Positions 16,514 to 24,566 of a DNA stretch of 64,000 nt are shown piece by piece. Position numbers and translations under genes: made by a program. This stretch comes from Azonexaceae bacterium (GTDB lineage: Bacteria > Pseudomonadota > Gammaproteobacteria > Burkholderiales > Rhodocyclaceae), in NCBI GenBank assembly GCA_013335535.1, contig JAAXVL010000001.1, forward strand, positions 982,125 to 1,046,124. Direction: 5' to 3'. Within the stretch, counting starts at the first letter, position 1; each line of letters begins with the position of its first letter. The notes under the pieces were generated by a model, which was not told where the DNA came from, ran no database searches, and worked only from the letters and a program-made list of their open reading frames with translations.

Positions 16514-17428
16514 ATGAGCTCAGCGCCGCTTCAGGCCATACCGGACATCCATATCGGGCGGGTGTACGACCAGCGCGATCCGGAATGTGAAATCCATTAT
16601 GAAACCTTTGGTCGCCTGGCGGACTTTTTCGGCCGCAATACGCCGCCGCATCGTCACTACTGCTTTTATCAGATTCACTTGTTGGTACGCGGCAGCGTTC
16701 GCCTGAGCCTCGATGGACAGGTTTATGGCGGCGATGCTCCGCTGCTGATTTTTACGCCGCCGACCATTCCGCACTCCTTTTATTCCGAAGAGGATACTGA
16801 CGGCCATGTGCTGACCGTGCGTCAGGAGGTGGTGCGCAGCTGGTATCGCGAAATGCCGGGGCAGTGGCCAGATGCGCTGCTGCGCGAGCCGGTCTTTTTT
16901 GAGCTGAGCAGCCTGCCGGCCGGGAGTGCCGCTGATTTTGCCGCGCTGCTGCAAACGATCGAATTGCTGCAAGGTGAATTCGACAAGGATGCCAAGGGGC
17001 ATTCAGCCCTGTTGCTGGCGCTCGGCGAATGCGCTTTTATCCATCTGAGCCGCTTGCTGTTGGCCCGAGAACCGCTGGCGGCTCAGCGTTCTGAGCGAAG
17101 TGAGGACTTACGACTTTTTCTGAGCTTCTGCGATCTGGTCGAGGCACATTTCCGCGACCACTTGACCCTGACTGAATATGCCGGTCGCCTGTCGGTGACC
17201 GAGGCGCGGCTCAACGACATTTGCCGGCGCATGGCCAACCTGCCGTCCAAGGAGGTGGTGCACGAACGCCTGGTCCAGGAGGCGCGGCGCCTGCTGCGCT
17301 ATTCCGCGGTGCCGGTCAGTGAAATCAGCTACCAACTTGGCTTTGTCGACCCCGCCTACTTCTCGCGCTTTTTCGCCAAGCGCACGGGGACGCCGCCCAG
17401 TCAGTTCCGTCTGAGCGGCCAAGCTTGA
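16514..17428 (+). CDS. hpaA: HpaA, AraC-family activator of 4-hydroxyphenylacetate catabolism
   Basis: 304 residues from ATG 16514. An N-terminal cupin effector domain with PPHRHYCFYQIHLLVRG and LIFTPPTIPHSFYSE..DGHVLTVR matches E. coli HpaA closely (HRHDQFFQMHFL..., LTPPSVPHAF), and the C-terminal AraC domain has two helix-turn-helix motifs ending in FVDPAYFSRFFAKRTGTPPSQFR. In E. coli HpaA senses 4-HPA and activates hpaBC, the 4-HPA 3-monooxygenase genes. Here the operon directly downstream encodes a multicomponent monooxygenase instead, which is the main clue to that enzyme's substrate. Confidence 0.9.
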   Translation: MSSAPLQAIPDIHIGRVYDQRDPECEIHYETFGRLADFFGRNTPPHRHYCFYQIHLLVRGSVRLSLDGQVYGGDAPLLIFTPPTIPHSFYSEEDTDGHVLTVRQEVVRSWYREMPGQWPDALLREPVFFELSSLPAGSAADFAALLQTIELLQGEFDKDAKGHSALLLALGECAFIHLSRLLLAREPLAAQRSERSEDLRLFLSFCDLVEAHFRDHLTLTEYAGRLSVTEARLNDICRRMANLPSKEVVHERLVQEARRLLRYSAVPVSEISYQLGFVDPAYFSRFFAKRTGTPPSQFRLSGQA

Positions 17429-17469
17429 TCAGGTTACGAAAAGTACAAGTCATTTCCCTAAACGTCCAT

Positions 17470-17487
17470 TCATTAACATCTTAGCAA
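17470..17487. promoter_or_regulatory. HpaR-type operator upstream of the monooxygenase operon (site F)
   Basis: TCATTAACATCTTAGCAA matches 14 of 18 positions of the island consensus TCACTAACATGTTAGTGA. It lies 62 bases before dmpK. No clear -35/-10 or sigma-54 element is seen here. This is the weakest of the six sites and could be chance by itself; the context raises its weight. Confidence 0.45.
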
Positions 17488-17548
17488 ATGGCTTAATACG
17501 TCTCATCAGAGCGCGGCATTGAATGCGCCAAAAAAGGAGTGAGACGAC

Positions 17549-17815
17549 ATGGCAGAAAGCAATTTCGACATCACGCGCAAGTTCGTTCGCGTCATGCGCA
17601 CCCTGCCCAACGGCCTGATCGAATTCGAATTCGCCGTTGGTGATCCCGATGTCGCGGCCGAACTGGTCATGCCCAAGGCGGCTTTCGACGAATTCTGTGC
17701 CGCTAATCAGGTCGAATTGTTGACCTCCGAAAAAGCAGCCCCGCCCGATGCCAATGCATCCGACGCCGATTTTCACTGGAACCTCCATCAGGCAACGCAC
17801 CAGCGTTTCCGCTAG
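17549..17815 (+). CDS. dmpK: Phenol hydroxylase assembly subunit P0 (DmpK-like)
   Basis: 88 residues, the usual size of the DmpK/PhK component. Family pattern: DITRKFVRVMRTLPNGLIEFEFAVGDPDVAAELVMPKAAFDEFCAANQVELL. DmpK is not part of the catalytic cycle but helps load iron into the oxygenase. First gene of a six-gene operon in the order KLMNOP. An AAGGAG site lies upstream. A copy of the GTTGACCGTGG repeat sits in the 65-base gap before dmpL. Confidence 0.93.
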   Translation: MAESNFDITRKFVRVMRTLPNGLIEFEFAVGDPDVAAELVMPKAAFDEFCAANQVELLTSEKAAPPDANASDADFHWNLHQATHQRFR

Positions 17816-17842
17816 ACATTTCAATTTTGGCCATTTTTCCCG

Positions 17843-17853
17843 GTTGACCGTGG
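17843..17853 (+). repeat. GTTGACCGTGG repeat, copy 3 (between dmpK and dmpL)
   Basis: Preceded by TTTTTCCCG, in the 65-base gap of the monooxygenase operon. Confidence 0.75.
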
Positions 17854-17880
17854 AAACCACCGATTTTTAAGGAGACAAGC

Positions 17881-18873
17881 ATGGCAATAGATTTGAGGAC
17901 GGTCAGCATCACACCGCTGCGCCAGACCTTTGGCCACCTGGCCCGCCGCATGGGCGCCGACAAGCCGGCTTCGCGCTACATCGAAGCCACCATGGACCTG
18001 CAGCCGGTGGAGAACTTCCACTATCGTCCGACCTGGGAACCGCAGTACGACATCTTCGATCAGACGCGCACGAAGATCACCATGAAGGACTGGTATGCGT
18101 TGAAAGATCCGCGCCAGTATTACTACGGCGCCTGGACGCTGGCGCGCGGCCGGATGCAGGAAATTGCCGAAGGCGATTTCGATCTGGTCGATGAAATGGG
18201 TCTGGCCGCTGCCTATCCGGCGGCCGGCAAGGACGAGGCGCTCAAGGTTTTCCTGCCGCTGCGCCATGTCGCCTGGGGCTCGAACCTGAACAAAGCCTAT
18301 GTTTCCTCCTACGGCTACGGCATCGCCATCTCGCAGGCGGCCTGCTACGCCTCGATGGATCAGCTCGGCGTCGCCCAGTACGTGACCCGTCTCGGCATGG
18401 CTTTCAACGATCTTGATTCCCTGGCTGATGCCAAGGCCGCCTGGCTCAACGGTGCCGAGTGGCACGAGCTGCGCCGCTACGTCGAGGACCTCATGGTCGA
18501 AAAGGACTGGTTCGAGGTGCTCGTCGCCCAGGACTTCGCGCTCGAAGGCCTGCTCTATCCGCTCATCTACGAACGCTTCAACGAGAAGCTCAACGCCGCC
18601 TACGGCCCGGTCTTCTCGATGCTGACCCGCTTCCAGCGCGAGTGGTACGGCGAAACCACGAAGTGGATGGATTCCGTGCTCAAGGTGGCCGGCGCCGATA
18701 ACGCCGACAACAAGGCGCAACTCGCTGCCTGGATCAAGCACTGGCGCGACCGTGCGGTTGTCGCCCTGAAGCCGGTCGCTGCGCTGGCCTTCGGCGCCGA
18801 AGCGGATGCCGTCATGGACGAACTGGTCCAAAACCTGAATGCCCGCGCCGCCAAGGCCGGTATCGCCCTGTAA
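17881..18873 (+). CDS. dmpL: Phenol hydroxylase-type monooxygenase beta subunit (DmpL-like)
   Basis: 330 residues. It is the beta subunit of the hydroxylase (alpha-beta-gamma)2 of the soluble diiron monooxygenase family, a four-helix-bundle relative of the alpha subunit without the metal ligands. The N-terminus LRTVSITPLRQTFGHLARRMGADKPASRYIEAT and the RPTWEPQYDIFDQTRTKI segment are typical of DmpL/PhhL. Strong AAGGAG site before the ATG. Confidence 0.95.
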   Translation: MAIDLRTVSITPLRQTFGHLARRMGADKPASRYIEATMDLQPVENFHYRPTWEPQYDIFDQTRTKITMKDWYALKDPRQYYYGAWTLARGRMQEIAEGDFDLVDEMGLAAAYPAAGKDEALKVFLPLRHVAWGSNLNKAYVSSYGYGIAISQAACYASMDQLGVAQYVTRLGMAFNDLDSLADAKAAWLNGAEWHELRRYVEDLMVEKDWFEVLVAQDFALEGLLYPLIYERFNEKLNAAYGPVFSMLTRFQREWYGETTKWMDSVLKVAGADNADNKAQLAAWIKHWRDRAVVALKPVAALAFGAEADAVMDELVQNLNARAAKAGIAL

Positions 18874-18883
18874 AGGAAGCCGC

Positions 18884-19153
18884 ATGTCCAACGCATTTAT
18901 CGCATTCCAGAAGAACGACGAATCCCGCTGCATCGTCGAGGCCATCATCGAAGACAACCCGGGCGCCATGGTTGTCGATCAGCCGTCGATGGTAAAGATC
19001 GACGTGCCGAACCGCCTCGTCATCAAGCGCGAAACCGTCGAGGAGAAGATCGGCCGCAGCTTCGATCTGCAGGAACTGCAACTGCACCTGATCACCATCT
19101 CCGGTCACCTCGACGAGACCGACGACGAATTCACCCTGAGCTGGAATTCCTGA
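18884..19153 (+). CDS. dmpM: Monooxygenase effector (coupling) protein (DmpM-like)
   Basis: 89 residues from ATG 18884 (an upstream start would overlap dmpL). The small cofactor-free regulatory protein docks near the diiron site and couples electron use to hydroxylation. Pattern: SNAFIAFQKNDESRCIVEAIIEDNPGAMVVDQPSMVKIDVPNRLVI...LQELQLHLITISGHLDE. The spacing of 10 bases from dmpL fits one transcript. Confidence 0.95.
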   Translation: MSNAFIAFQKNDESRCIVEAIIEDNPGAMVVDQPSMVKIDVPNRLVIKRETVEEKIGRSFDLQELQLHLITISGHLDETDDEFTLSWNS

Positions 19154-19178
19154 TTCCCGCCGACTAGGAGCAAACACC

Positions 19179-20723
19179 ATGGATATGAAAGTTGCCAAGA
19201 AGCTCGGCCTCAAAGAGCGCTACAGCCTGATGACCCGCGATCTGGCCTGGGATACCACCTTCCACAAGATGGAAGACGTCTTCCCGCAGACCACCTACGA
19301 AGGCATCAAGATTCACGACTGGGACAAGTGGGAAGATCCGTTCCGCCTGACCATGGACGCCTACTGGAAGTACCAGTCCGAGAAGGAGCGCAAGCTGTAC
19401 GCCATCCTCGACGGCTTCAACCAGAACAACGGCCACCTGTCGGTCACCGATGCCCGCTACATCAACGTCCTCAAGCTCTTCCTCGGCTCGACGCCGCCGC
19501 TCGAACTGATGGCCGCCCGCGGCTTCTCGATGATGGGCCGCCAGATGAACGGCGCCGGTCCGCGCGTCGCCTGCCAGATGCAGGCTGTCGATGAGTACCG
19601 TCACTTCCAGACGCAGATCCACTCGATCTCGAACTACAACAAGTACTACAACGGGATGGACGAGTTCGCCCACCAGCAGTCGCGCATGTGGTACCTGTCC
19701 GACGGCAAGTCATTCTTTGACGACGCCATCACCGCCGGCCCCTTCGAGTTCATGGTCGCCATCGGCTTCGCCTTCGAATACGTGCTGACCAACATCCTCT
19801 TCGTCCCGTTCATTTCCGGCGCCGCCTACAACGGCGACATGGCGGCGATGACCGTCGGCTTCTCGGCCCAGTCCGACGAAGCGCGCCACATGACGCTCGG
19901 CCTTGAGTGCATCAAGTTCATGCTCGAACAAGACCCGGACAACCTGCCCATCGTCCAGCGCTGGATCGACAAATGGACCTGGCGCGGCACGCGCAAGCTG
20001 GCCTCGGTCGGCATGATGATGGATTACATGCTCCCGAAGCGCATCATGAGCTTCAAGGAAGCCTGGGAAATGTACGTCGAGGACAACGGCGGCTCGCTGT
20101 TCAAGGACCTCGCTCGCTACGGCATCACCATTCCCAAGTGCTTCAGCCAGACCATCGAGGAAAAGGAACACGTCTCGCACCAGTCGTGGATCGGTTTCTA
20201 CATGAAGCCGGAAGCCACGCCGTTTCACACCTGGATTCCGACGCCGGACGAAATGGACTGGCTGTCCGAGAAGTACCCCAACACCTTCGACCAGTACTAC
20301 CGTCCGGTGCTCGAGTACCTCGACCAGCAGGAAAAGGCCGGCAACCGTTTCAACAACAAGACGGCGCCGATGAACTGCCAGGTCTGCGTCAGCACCATGA
20401 AGTTCAACGAGCCGGGCGACCCGATGGAAATGTGCTTCCGCGAGTCGATCTACAACGGGGAGAAGTTCCACACCTGTTCCGATCACTGCAAGGAAATCTT
20501 CGACAACGAGCCGGAAAAGTACGTCCAGACCTTCATTTCCTCGCACCAGGTGCTGCAGGGCAATTGCGAGCCGGATGGCACAGACGTCAATGTGCCGGAC
20601 TTCAAGCCGGGCCAGAACATGCTCGACTACTGGAAGCTCGACAAGCGCGCCCTCGGCGACTTCAACGGCTCCGAAGACCAGAAGAACTTCGCGCAATGGC
20701 GCGAGCAGGCTACGAAGAATTAA
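19179..20723 (+). CDS. dmpN: Diiron monooxygenase alpha (catalytic) subunit (DmpN-like)
   Basis: 514 residues. It carries the carboxylate-bridged diiron centre: Glu near 109, the first ExxH at 139-142 (DEYRH), Glu near 200, and the second ExxH at 234-237 (DEARH). The C-terminal region has a zinc-type Cys pattern (CQVCVSTMKF...HTCSDHCKEIF). Known relatives hydroxylate phenol and methylphenols to catechols. The neighbouring hpaA and hpaR, the absence of a catechol 2,3-dioxygenase gene beside it, and the hpa pathway downstream make 4-hydroxyphenylacetate (3-hydroxylation to homoprotocatechuate) a likely substrate. This is inference; phenol, p-cresol or tyramine remain possible. Confidence 0.95.
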   Translation: MDMKVAKKLGLKERYSLMTRDLAWDTTFHKMEDVFPQTTYEGIKIHDWDKWEDPFRLTMDAYWKYQSEKERKLYAILDGFNQNNGHLSVTDARYINVLKLFLGSTPPLELMAARGFSMMGRQMNGAGPRVACQMQAVDEYRHFQTQIHSISNYNKYYNGMDEFAHQQSRMWYLSDGKSFFDDAITAGPFEFMVAIGFAFEYVLTNILFVPFISGAAYNGDMAAMTVGFSAQSDEARHMTLGLECIKFMLEQDPDNLPIVQRWIDKWTWRGTRKLASVGMMMDYMLPKRIMSFKEAWEMYVEDNGGSLFKDLARYGITIPKCFSQTIEEKEHVSHQSWIGFYMKPEATPFHTWIPTPDEMDWLSEKYPNTFDQYYRPVLEYLDQQEKAGNRFNNKTAPMNCQVCVSTMKFNEPGDPMEMCFRESIYNGEKFHTCSDHCKEIFDNEPEKYVQTFISSHQVLQGNCEPDGTDVNVPDFKPGQNMLDYWKLDKRALGDFNGSEDQKNFAQWREQATKN

Positions 20724-20733
20724 GGAGACAGCC

Positions 20734-21096
20734 ATGACGATGTTGAAAACCCTCGCCCCGTACGACGTCAAGTCACGCGACGCGGTCGAAAATTACAAAG
20801 GCAAGCAACTTCTCTACGTGAACTGGGAACGTCACCGCATGTTCTCGCGTCCCTTTGTGCTCGCCCTGCCGCCGGAAACGCCGTTCTCGGTGATCATCGA
20901 CCAGTACATGACCGACTGCTTCAGCTACCACCCGGACTGGAAGCAGATCGACTGGAACACGGTGGTCTGGCAGAACGGCAACACGCCCTTCACGCCGGAC
21001 CGCAACAAGAGCCTCAAGGAAAACGGCATCGGCCACAAGGACCTGATCCGTTTCCGCACGCCGGGCCTCGACGGCATTGCCGGTACCGGCTACTAA
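20734..21096 (+). CDS. dmpO: Monooxygenase gamma subunit (DmpO-like)
   Basis: 120 residues from ATG 20734. This small third subunit of the hydroxylase is seen in all phenol-hydroxylase-type enzymes. Pattern: YDVKSRDAVENYKGKQLLYVNWERHRMFSRPFVLALPPETPFSVIIDQ and a C-terminal HKDLIRFRTPGLDGI. It follows dmpN by 10 bases, with a GGAG site. Confidence 0.95.
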   Translation: MTMLKTLAPYDVKSRDAVENYKGKQLLYVNWERHRMFSRPFVLALPPETPFSVIIDQYMTDCFSYHPDWKQIDWNTVVWQNGNTPFTPDRNKSLKENGIGHKDLIRFRTPGLDGIAGTGY

Positions 21097-21110
21097 AAAC
21101 AAACGGTGCG

Positions 21111-21131
21111 CCGCGCGGGGAATCCGCGCGG
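21111..21131. other. Intercistronic stem-loop between dmpO and dmpP
   Basis: CCGCGCGG, a 5-base loop, then CCGCGCGG: a strong 8-base stem in the 66-base gap. It could stabilise the upstream mRNA or lower reductase gene expression relative to the hydroxylase. There is no U-run, so it is not a normal terminator. Confidence 0.6.
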
Positions 21132-21162
21132 TAGCCCGGTTTCACCCCGCGGAGATAAAAAT

Positions 21163-22224
21163 ATGAGCTACGAACTAAGCATCGAGCCGCTCGGCCGGAC
21201 CATCGAGGTCGAGGACGGCCAGACCATTCTTGACGCCGCGCTGCGCGCCGGCATCTACCTGCCGCACGCCTGTGGTCAGGGCTATTGCGCCACCTGCAAG
21301 GTGTGCATCACTGATGGCGAAGTCGACCACGGCAATTCCTCCAGCTTTGCCCTGATGGATTTCGAGCGCGAGGAAGGGCTGGCGCTGGCCTGCTGCGCCA
21401 AGCTCGAATCCGACATGACCATCGAAGTCGAGATGGAGACCGACGAAGATGCGCGCGATATTCCGGTGCGTGACTTCCCTGGCGTGGTCAGCCGCATCGA
21501 GAACCTGACGCCGACCATCAAGGGCATCTGGCTCAAGCTCGACAACAACGAAGTGCTCGACTTCCAGGCCGGCCAGTACGTCAACATGAACCTGCCGAAC
21601 GATCTCGGCCATCGTGCCTTTTCGCTGGCCAATTCGCCGTCGACCGGCAACGAGATCGAACTCAACATCCGCATCGTTCCCGGCGGCGCTGGTACCACCT
21701 GGATTCACAATGAACTCAAGGTCGGCGACAAAATAACGGTATCCGGCCCCTACGGTCGTTTCTTCGTGCACAAGTCGGCGAACGTGCCATCGCTATTCAT
21801 GGCCGGCGGCTCCGGCCTGTCCAGCCCGCGTTCGATGCTGCTCGACCTGCTCGAAGAGGGCAGCGAACTGCCGATCACGCTGGTCTACGGTGCGCGCAAT
21901 CAGGCCGAGCTTTATTACCACCAGGAGTTCGTCGATCTGGCAGCGAAACATCCGAACTTCACCTACGTTCCGGCCCTCAACGACGAGCCGGCCGATAGCG
22001 GCTGGACAGGCTTTCGCGGTTTCGTGCACGAAGCGGCCAAGGCGCACTTCGACAATGATTTTCGCGGCAACAAAGCCTATCTCTGCGGCCCGCCGATCAT
22101 GATCGATGCCTGTATCACCACCCTCATGCAGGGGCGCCTGTTCGAACGTGACATCTACACCGAGAAGTTCTTCTCGGCCGCCGATGCCCAGCAAGTACGC
22201 AGCCCACTGTTCAAGCGGGTCTAG
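21163..22224 (+). CDS. dmpP: Monooxygenase reductase, ferredoxin-FAD type (DmpP-like)
   Basis: 353 residues. N-terminal plant-type [2Fe-2S] domain (residues 1-90) with ligands in CGQGYCATCKVC and a fourth Cys in ALACCAK, then an FAD-binding domain (FSLANSP, near residues 145-160) and an NAD-binding domain (LFMAGGSGLSSPRSML, LCGPPIMIDACI). It passes electrons from NADH to the diiron centre. Last gene of the operon, followed by an intrinsic terminator. Start set by GGAGA before ATG 21163. Confidence 0.96.
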   Translation: MSYELSIEPLGRTIEVEDGQTILDAALRAGIYLPHACGQGYCATCKVCITDGEVDHGNSSSFALMDFEREEGLALACCAKLESDMTIEVEMETDEDARDIPVRDFPGVVSRIENLTPTIKGIWLKLDNNEVLDFQAGQYVNMNLPNDLGHRAFSLANSPSTGNEIELNIRIVPGGAGTTWIHNELKVGDKITVSGPYGRFFVHKSANVPSLFMAGGSGLSSPRSMLLDLLEEGSELPITLVYGARNQAELYYHQEFVDLAAKHPNFTYVPALNDEPADSGWTGFRGFVHEAAKAHFDNDFRGNKAYLCGPPIMIDACITTLMQGRLFERDIYTEKFFSAADAQQVRSPLFKRV

Positions 22225-22265
22225 AATTTCTCGACACCACTACGCAACCTGAGTGCGTACTTTCC

Positions 22266-22292
22266 GGCCGCGAATTTCGCGGCCTTTTTTTT
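22266..22292 (+). terminator. Rho-independent terminator of the monooxygenase operon
   Basis: Stem GGCCGCGA / TCGCGGCC with a 3-base loop followed by eight T. Clear intrinsic terminator 42 bases after dmpP. From here to about 22460 I see no gene or element. Confidence 0.95.
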
Positions 22293-22467
22293 GCCTGAAA
22301 GGGCAGCGATTTGTCGGGGCGTTGTCCGGATGCCCTGACCCGAAAGGGGGCATCAGCGCGCCCAGGTGGTGCGCCAGAGCGCTGATGGCCGCAGCCGTTG
22401 GTGGGGCAATTGCATGCGCAGGCCTAATAATCAATGCCTTACGGTTGTTGTGAATTGGAGGCGATGG

Positions 22468-22484
22468 TCGGCACGGGGCTTGCG
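22468..22484 (+). promoter_or_regulatory. Candidate sigma-54 promoter upstream of the AraC-type gene
   Basis: TCGGCACGGGGCTTGCG: GGCAC and TTGC with GG and GC exactly 10 bases apart, one base off the preferred -24 context. It would transcribe towards the regulator gene 138 bases downstream. No sigma-54 activator gene other than fleR is in the window, so its activator is unknown. Confidence 0.5.
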
Positions 22485-22545
22485 TTAACGCCACTCAAAC
22501 AGCGTGAGTCAAACATGGTTACGTAGTTACGTTTTGTGGAACTCG

Positions 22546-22581
22546 TTGACTATTGTGTACTTTACGCTAATATATTAGCGA
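22546..22581 (+). promoter_or_regulatory. Promoter of the AraC-type gene with overlapping operator (site B)
   Basis: TTGACT (22546) and TAATAT (22568) are spaced by 16 bases. The -10 lies inside CGCTAATATATTAGCG (22565-22580), a perfect 16-base palindrome whose core CTAA-N4-TTAG equals that of the other HpaR-type sites. A repressor bound there would cover the -10. Confidence 0.7.
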
Positions 22582-22621
22582 ATAAGTTGCGGTCGTGACT
22601 CGCCTCTTTCGGAGAACTTTG

Positions 22622-23617
22622 ATGAACCAGCTTTTTAAATCCGTCATCGATCATGGCCGTGTCGTTTCCCGTGTTCTGCAAAACGTCGATGTCGATGCCC
22701 AGGCGGGCGCGCTGATCTACAAGAACTGGGAGCAGCGATACGATCAATTGTCTGGCGGCTGTTTCAGTGGTTCATTGCAGGAGATGGCCTTTCCCTCCTT
22801 CACACTGATTCGCGAGACGAGCAACCGTGTTCTGTTGCAGAAGGGCTGCACGCCGGATGGCGTGTTTGCCATCGGCACCCTGATGACGACGGGCGATAGC
22901 GGCTTCCATTGCGGTGAGCTGATGGCGACGCATACGGCGGCCATTCTCGAGCCGGGTAGCGAATTCGAAATTCGCACGCCAGAATGCTTCGACCTGATTG
23001 CGGCTGTGTTCTCGCCGCGCGATCTGGCCGCTAATTTCGACGATCCGGGTTTTGACCAGCACGAACTGGAACTCGAGCTGCGCCGTTCCTGCAAGACCAT
23101 CGGCCCGTCCAACACTCGGCAGCTGACCGATTTCCTGCGCCGCGTGTACGATTGCGGCCAGGTCGCCGCCGAGCACCTGATGATTCCCAGTAACCTGCGC
23201 CAATTGGAAGAAGAGTTCTATGGCGTCCTGATCGATCTTCTGCGGGCATCGCGTGCGCCAGAATCGCATGCCGTATGCCCGAATCGCGAACGTATTGTCC
23301 GCCGTTTTCGTTCGCTGCTCGATGCTTCGCCCGAGTCTGCGCTGAGCATTACCGATATTTGCGAAGAAATCGGCGTCACTCGCCGCACGCTGCAAAATGC
23401 GACGCAGGAAGTCTTCGGTATCTCTCCGCAACATTACCTCAAGGCCATTCGTCTCAATGCCTTCCGCCGTGCGCTCAAGGTGCGCGAGCCGCAGCGTGAA
23501 TCGATTGGCGACGTTGCCGCCCGCTGGGGTTTCTGGCATCTGTCGCAACTGGCCCAAGATTACCGCAAACTGTTCGGCGAGCTGCCGTCGCAGACGCCCT
23601 GTATCCACGTTTCGTAG
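22622..23617 (+). CDS. AraC-family transcriptional regulator
   Basis: 331 residues from ATG 22622 (GGAGA site upstream). The N-terminal 230 residues are a ligand/interaction region with a cupin-like core (GVFAIGTLMTTGDSGFHCGELMATHTAAILEPGSEFEI). The C-terminal AraC domain has LSITDICEEIGVTRRTLQNATQEVFGISPQHYLKAIRLNAFRRAL; this layout is close to the EutR-type subgroup. It stands between the monooxygenase operon and the amine-oxidation genes and probably activates one of them; the target cannot be told from sequence. Its promoter carries an HpaR-type palindrome and a sigma-54-like element. Confidence 0.85.
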   Translation: MNQLFKSVIDHGRVVSRVLQNVDVDAQAGALIYKNWEQRYDQLSGGCFSGSLQEMAFPSFTLIRETSNRVLLQKGCTPDGVFAIGTLMTTGDSGFHCGELMATHTAAILEPGSEFEIRTPECFDLIAAVFSPRDLAANFDDPGFDQHELELELRRSCKTIGPSNTRQLTDFLRRVYDCGQVAAEHLMIPSNLRQLEEEFYGVLIDLLRASRAPESHAVCPNRERIVRRFRSLLDASPESALSITDICEEIGVTRRTLQNATQEVFGISPQHYLKAIRLNAFRRALKVREPQRESIGDVAARWGFWHLSQLAQDYRKLFGELPSQTPCIHVS

Positions 23618-23695
23618 AGGCGCTGCGCCCAGGCGCGATGGACTGCCCGGCTCCCGCGCCGGTCTGGGCGCCGGAGTCAGCTTCCCGCTAACGCC

Positions 23696-24433
23696 TCAAC
23701 CGCTTTCCTGCCCCCGATAGCCGAGTACCTTGGCGGCCAATTCGGTGCGGCTGGCCACGTTCATCTTGCGGAATACGCTGAGCAGATGCGTTTTGACGGT
23801 CGGCAGGGATATGACCAGTTCCCGGCAGAGCTGCTTGTTGCTCAGTCCGGCAACAACCAGCTGGACCAGCGTCGCCTCGCGTGCCGTCAGCGCGGGAAAG
23901 CGTTCGCCGATAATCTTCACGCTGGCCTGGCGCTGGGGAAAGGTTTGCGACAACGCAAAATCGCCGAGCGTCTTCAGGGCTTCTGCTTTCACCAGGTCGC
24001 GCCGGGAGAACCGTGGTGCATCGCCATGGCGCAACAGGGAGCAGCCGAGGATGAGGTCGGCATCGGATTTCAGGAATATCTCCAGGGCGTCGACGATGGC
24101 GTGCCGGTCCAGGAAGGCCGACTGGTATTCGGCATGTTCCGTCGAGCGCCGCGAGAACATCTGGCGCAGTCCGACTACCCAACGCCCCTGCGCAAGGCAG
24201 TGCATGGGCGCCAGCGGGTCGAGGTCGGCGAAATGCTGTTCGTAATCGTCCTGCTCGGCACCTTCCGTGTCGCGGGCCAGGAAGTGCTTGATGCGCAACT
24301 CCGGCCCGACGACGTAGGTTACCCAGCCGGTGCTGGAGAGTAGTGCCCCCGCGCTGCTCCCGAAGGCATGGGCGAAGCGGGAGAGCAGCTTTTCGCTGAC
24401 AGCCGGATCGTTGGTCATTTTTTCATTGTTCAT
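23696..24433 (-). CDS. LuxR-family transcriptional regulator
   Basis: 245 residues. The C-terminal 65 residues form a LuxR/GerE helix-turn-helix (ALTAREATLVQLVVAGLSNKQLCRELVISLPTVKTHLLSVFRKMNVASRTEL). The N-terminal 170 residues do not show a receiver domain or the autoinducer-binding motifs I know; they are a probable sensor region. It is divergent from the moaF-SDR-SDR-permease operon, with 133 bases between the starts, and is the natural candidate regulator for it. Confidence 0.85.
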   Translation of the reverse strand: MNNEKMTNDPAVSEKLLSRFAHAFGSSAGALLSSTGWVTYVVGPELRIKHFLARDTEGAEQDDYEQHFADLDPLAPMHCLAQGRWVVGLRQMFSRRSTEHAEYQSAFLDRHAIVDALEIFLKSDADLILGCSLLRHGDAPRFSRRDLVKAEALKTLGDFALSQTFPQRQASVKIIGERFPALTAREATLVQLVVAGLSNKQLCRELVISLPTVKTHLLSVFRKMNVASRTELAAKVLGYRGQESG

Positions 24434-24566
24434 GGCGTGACTCAGGGTAAGGGGCTCACTTTACGCTGCCGACGAGGGGCAAGCCTCTCATACTTCCGGT
24501 CGATTTTCGTCGGTCCCGGCTTGGGGAATAGTGAGGTCTCCTTCACTTTTTCTGGAAACGAACACC

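Noticed and set aside
17429..17548. A sigma-54 promoter before dmpK, as in the classical dmp operon
   Set aside because: No GG-N10-GC element is present; the closest (GGCATTGAATGC) has a spacing of 8. Control by HpaA/HpaR is more likely.
17549..22224. A full phenol (dmp) meta-cleavage operon
   Set aside because: The operon ends at a strong terminator after dmpP. No dmpQ ferredoxin or dmpB catechol 2,3-dioxygenase follows.
22293..22467. A short membrane-peptide gene in the dmpP-araC gap
   Set aside because: The open frame has no ribosome site, starts inside the terminator region and shows no similarity; treated as non-coding.
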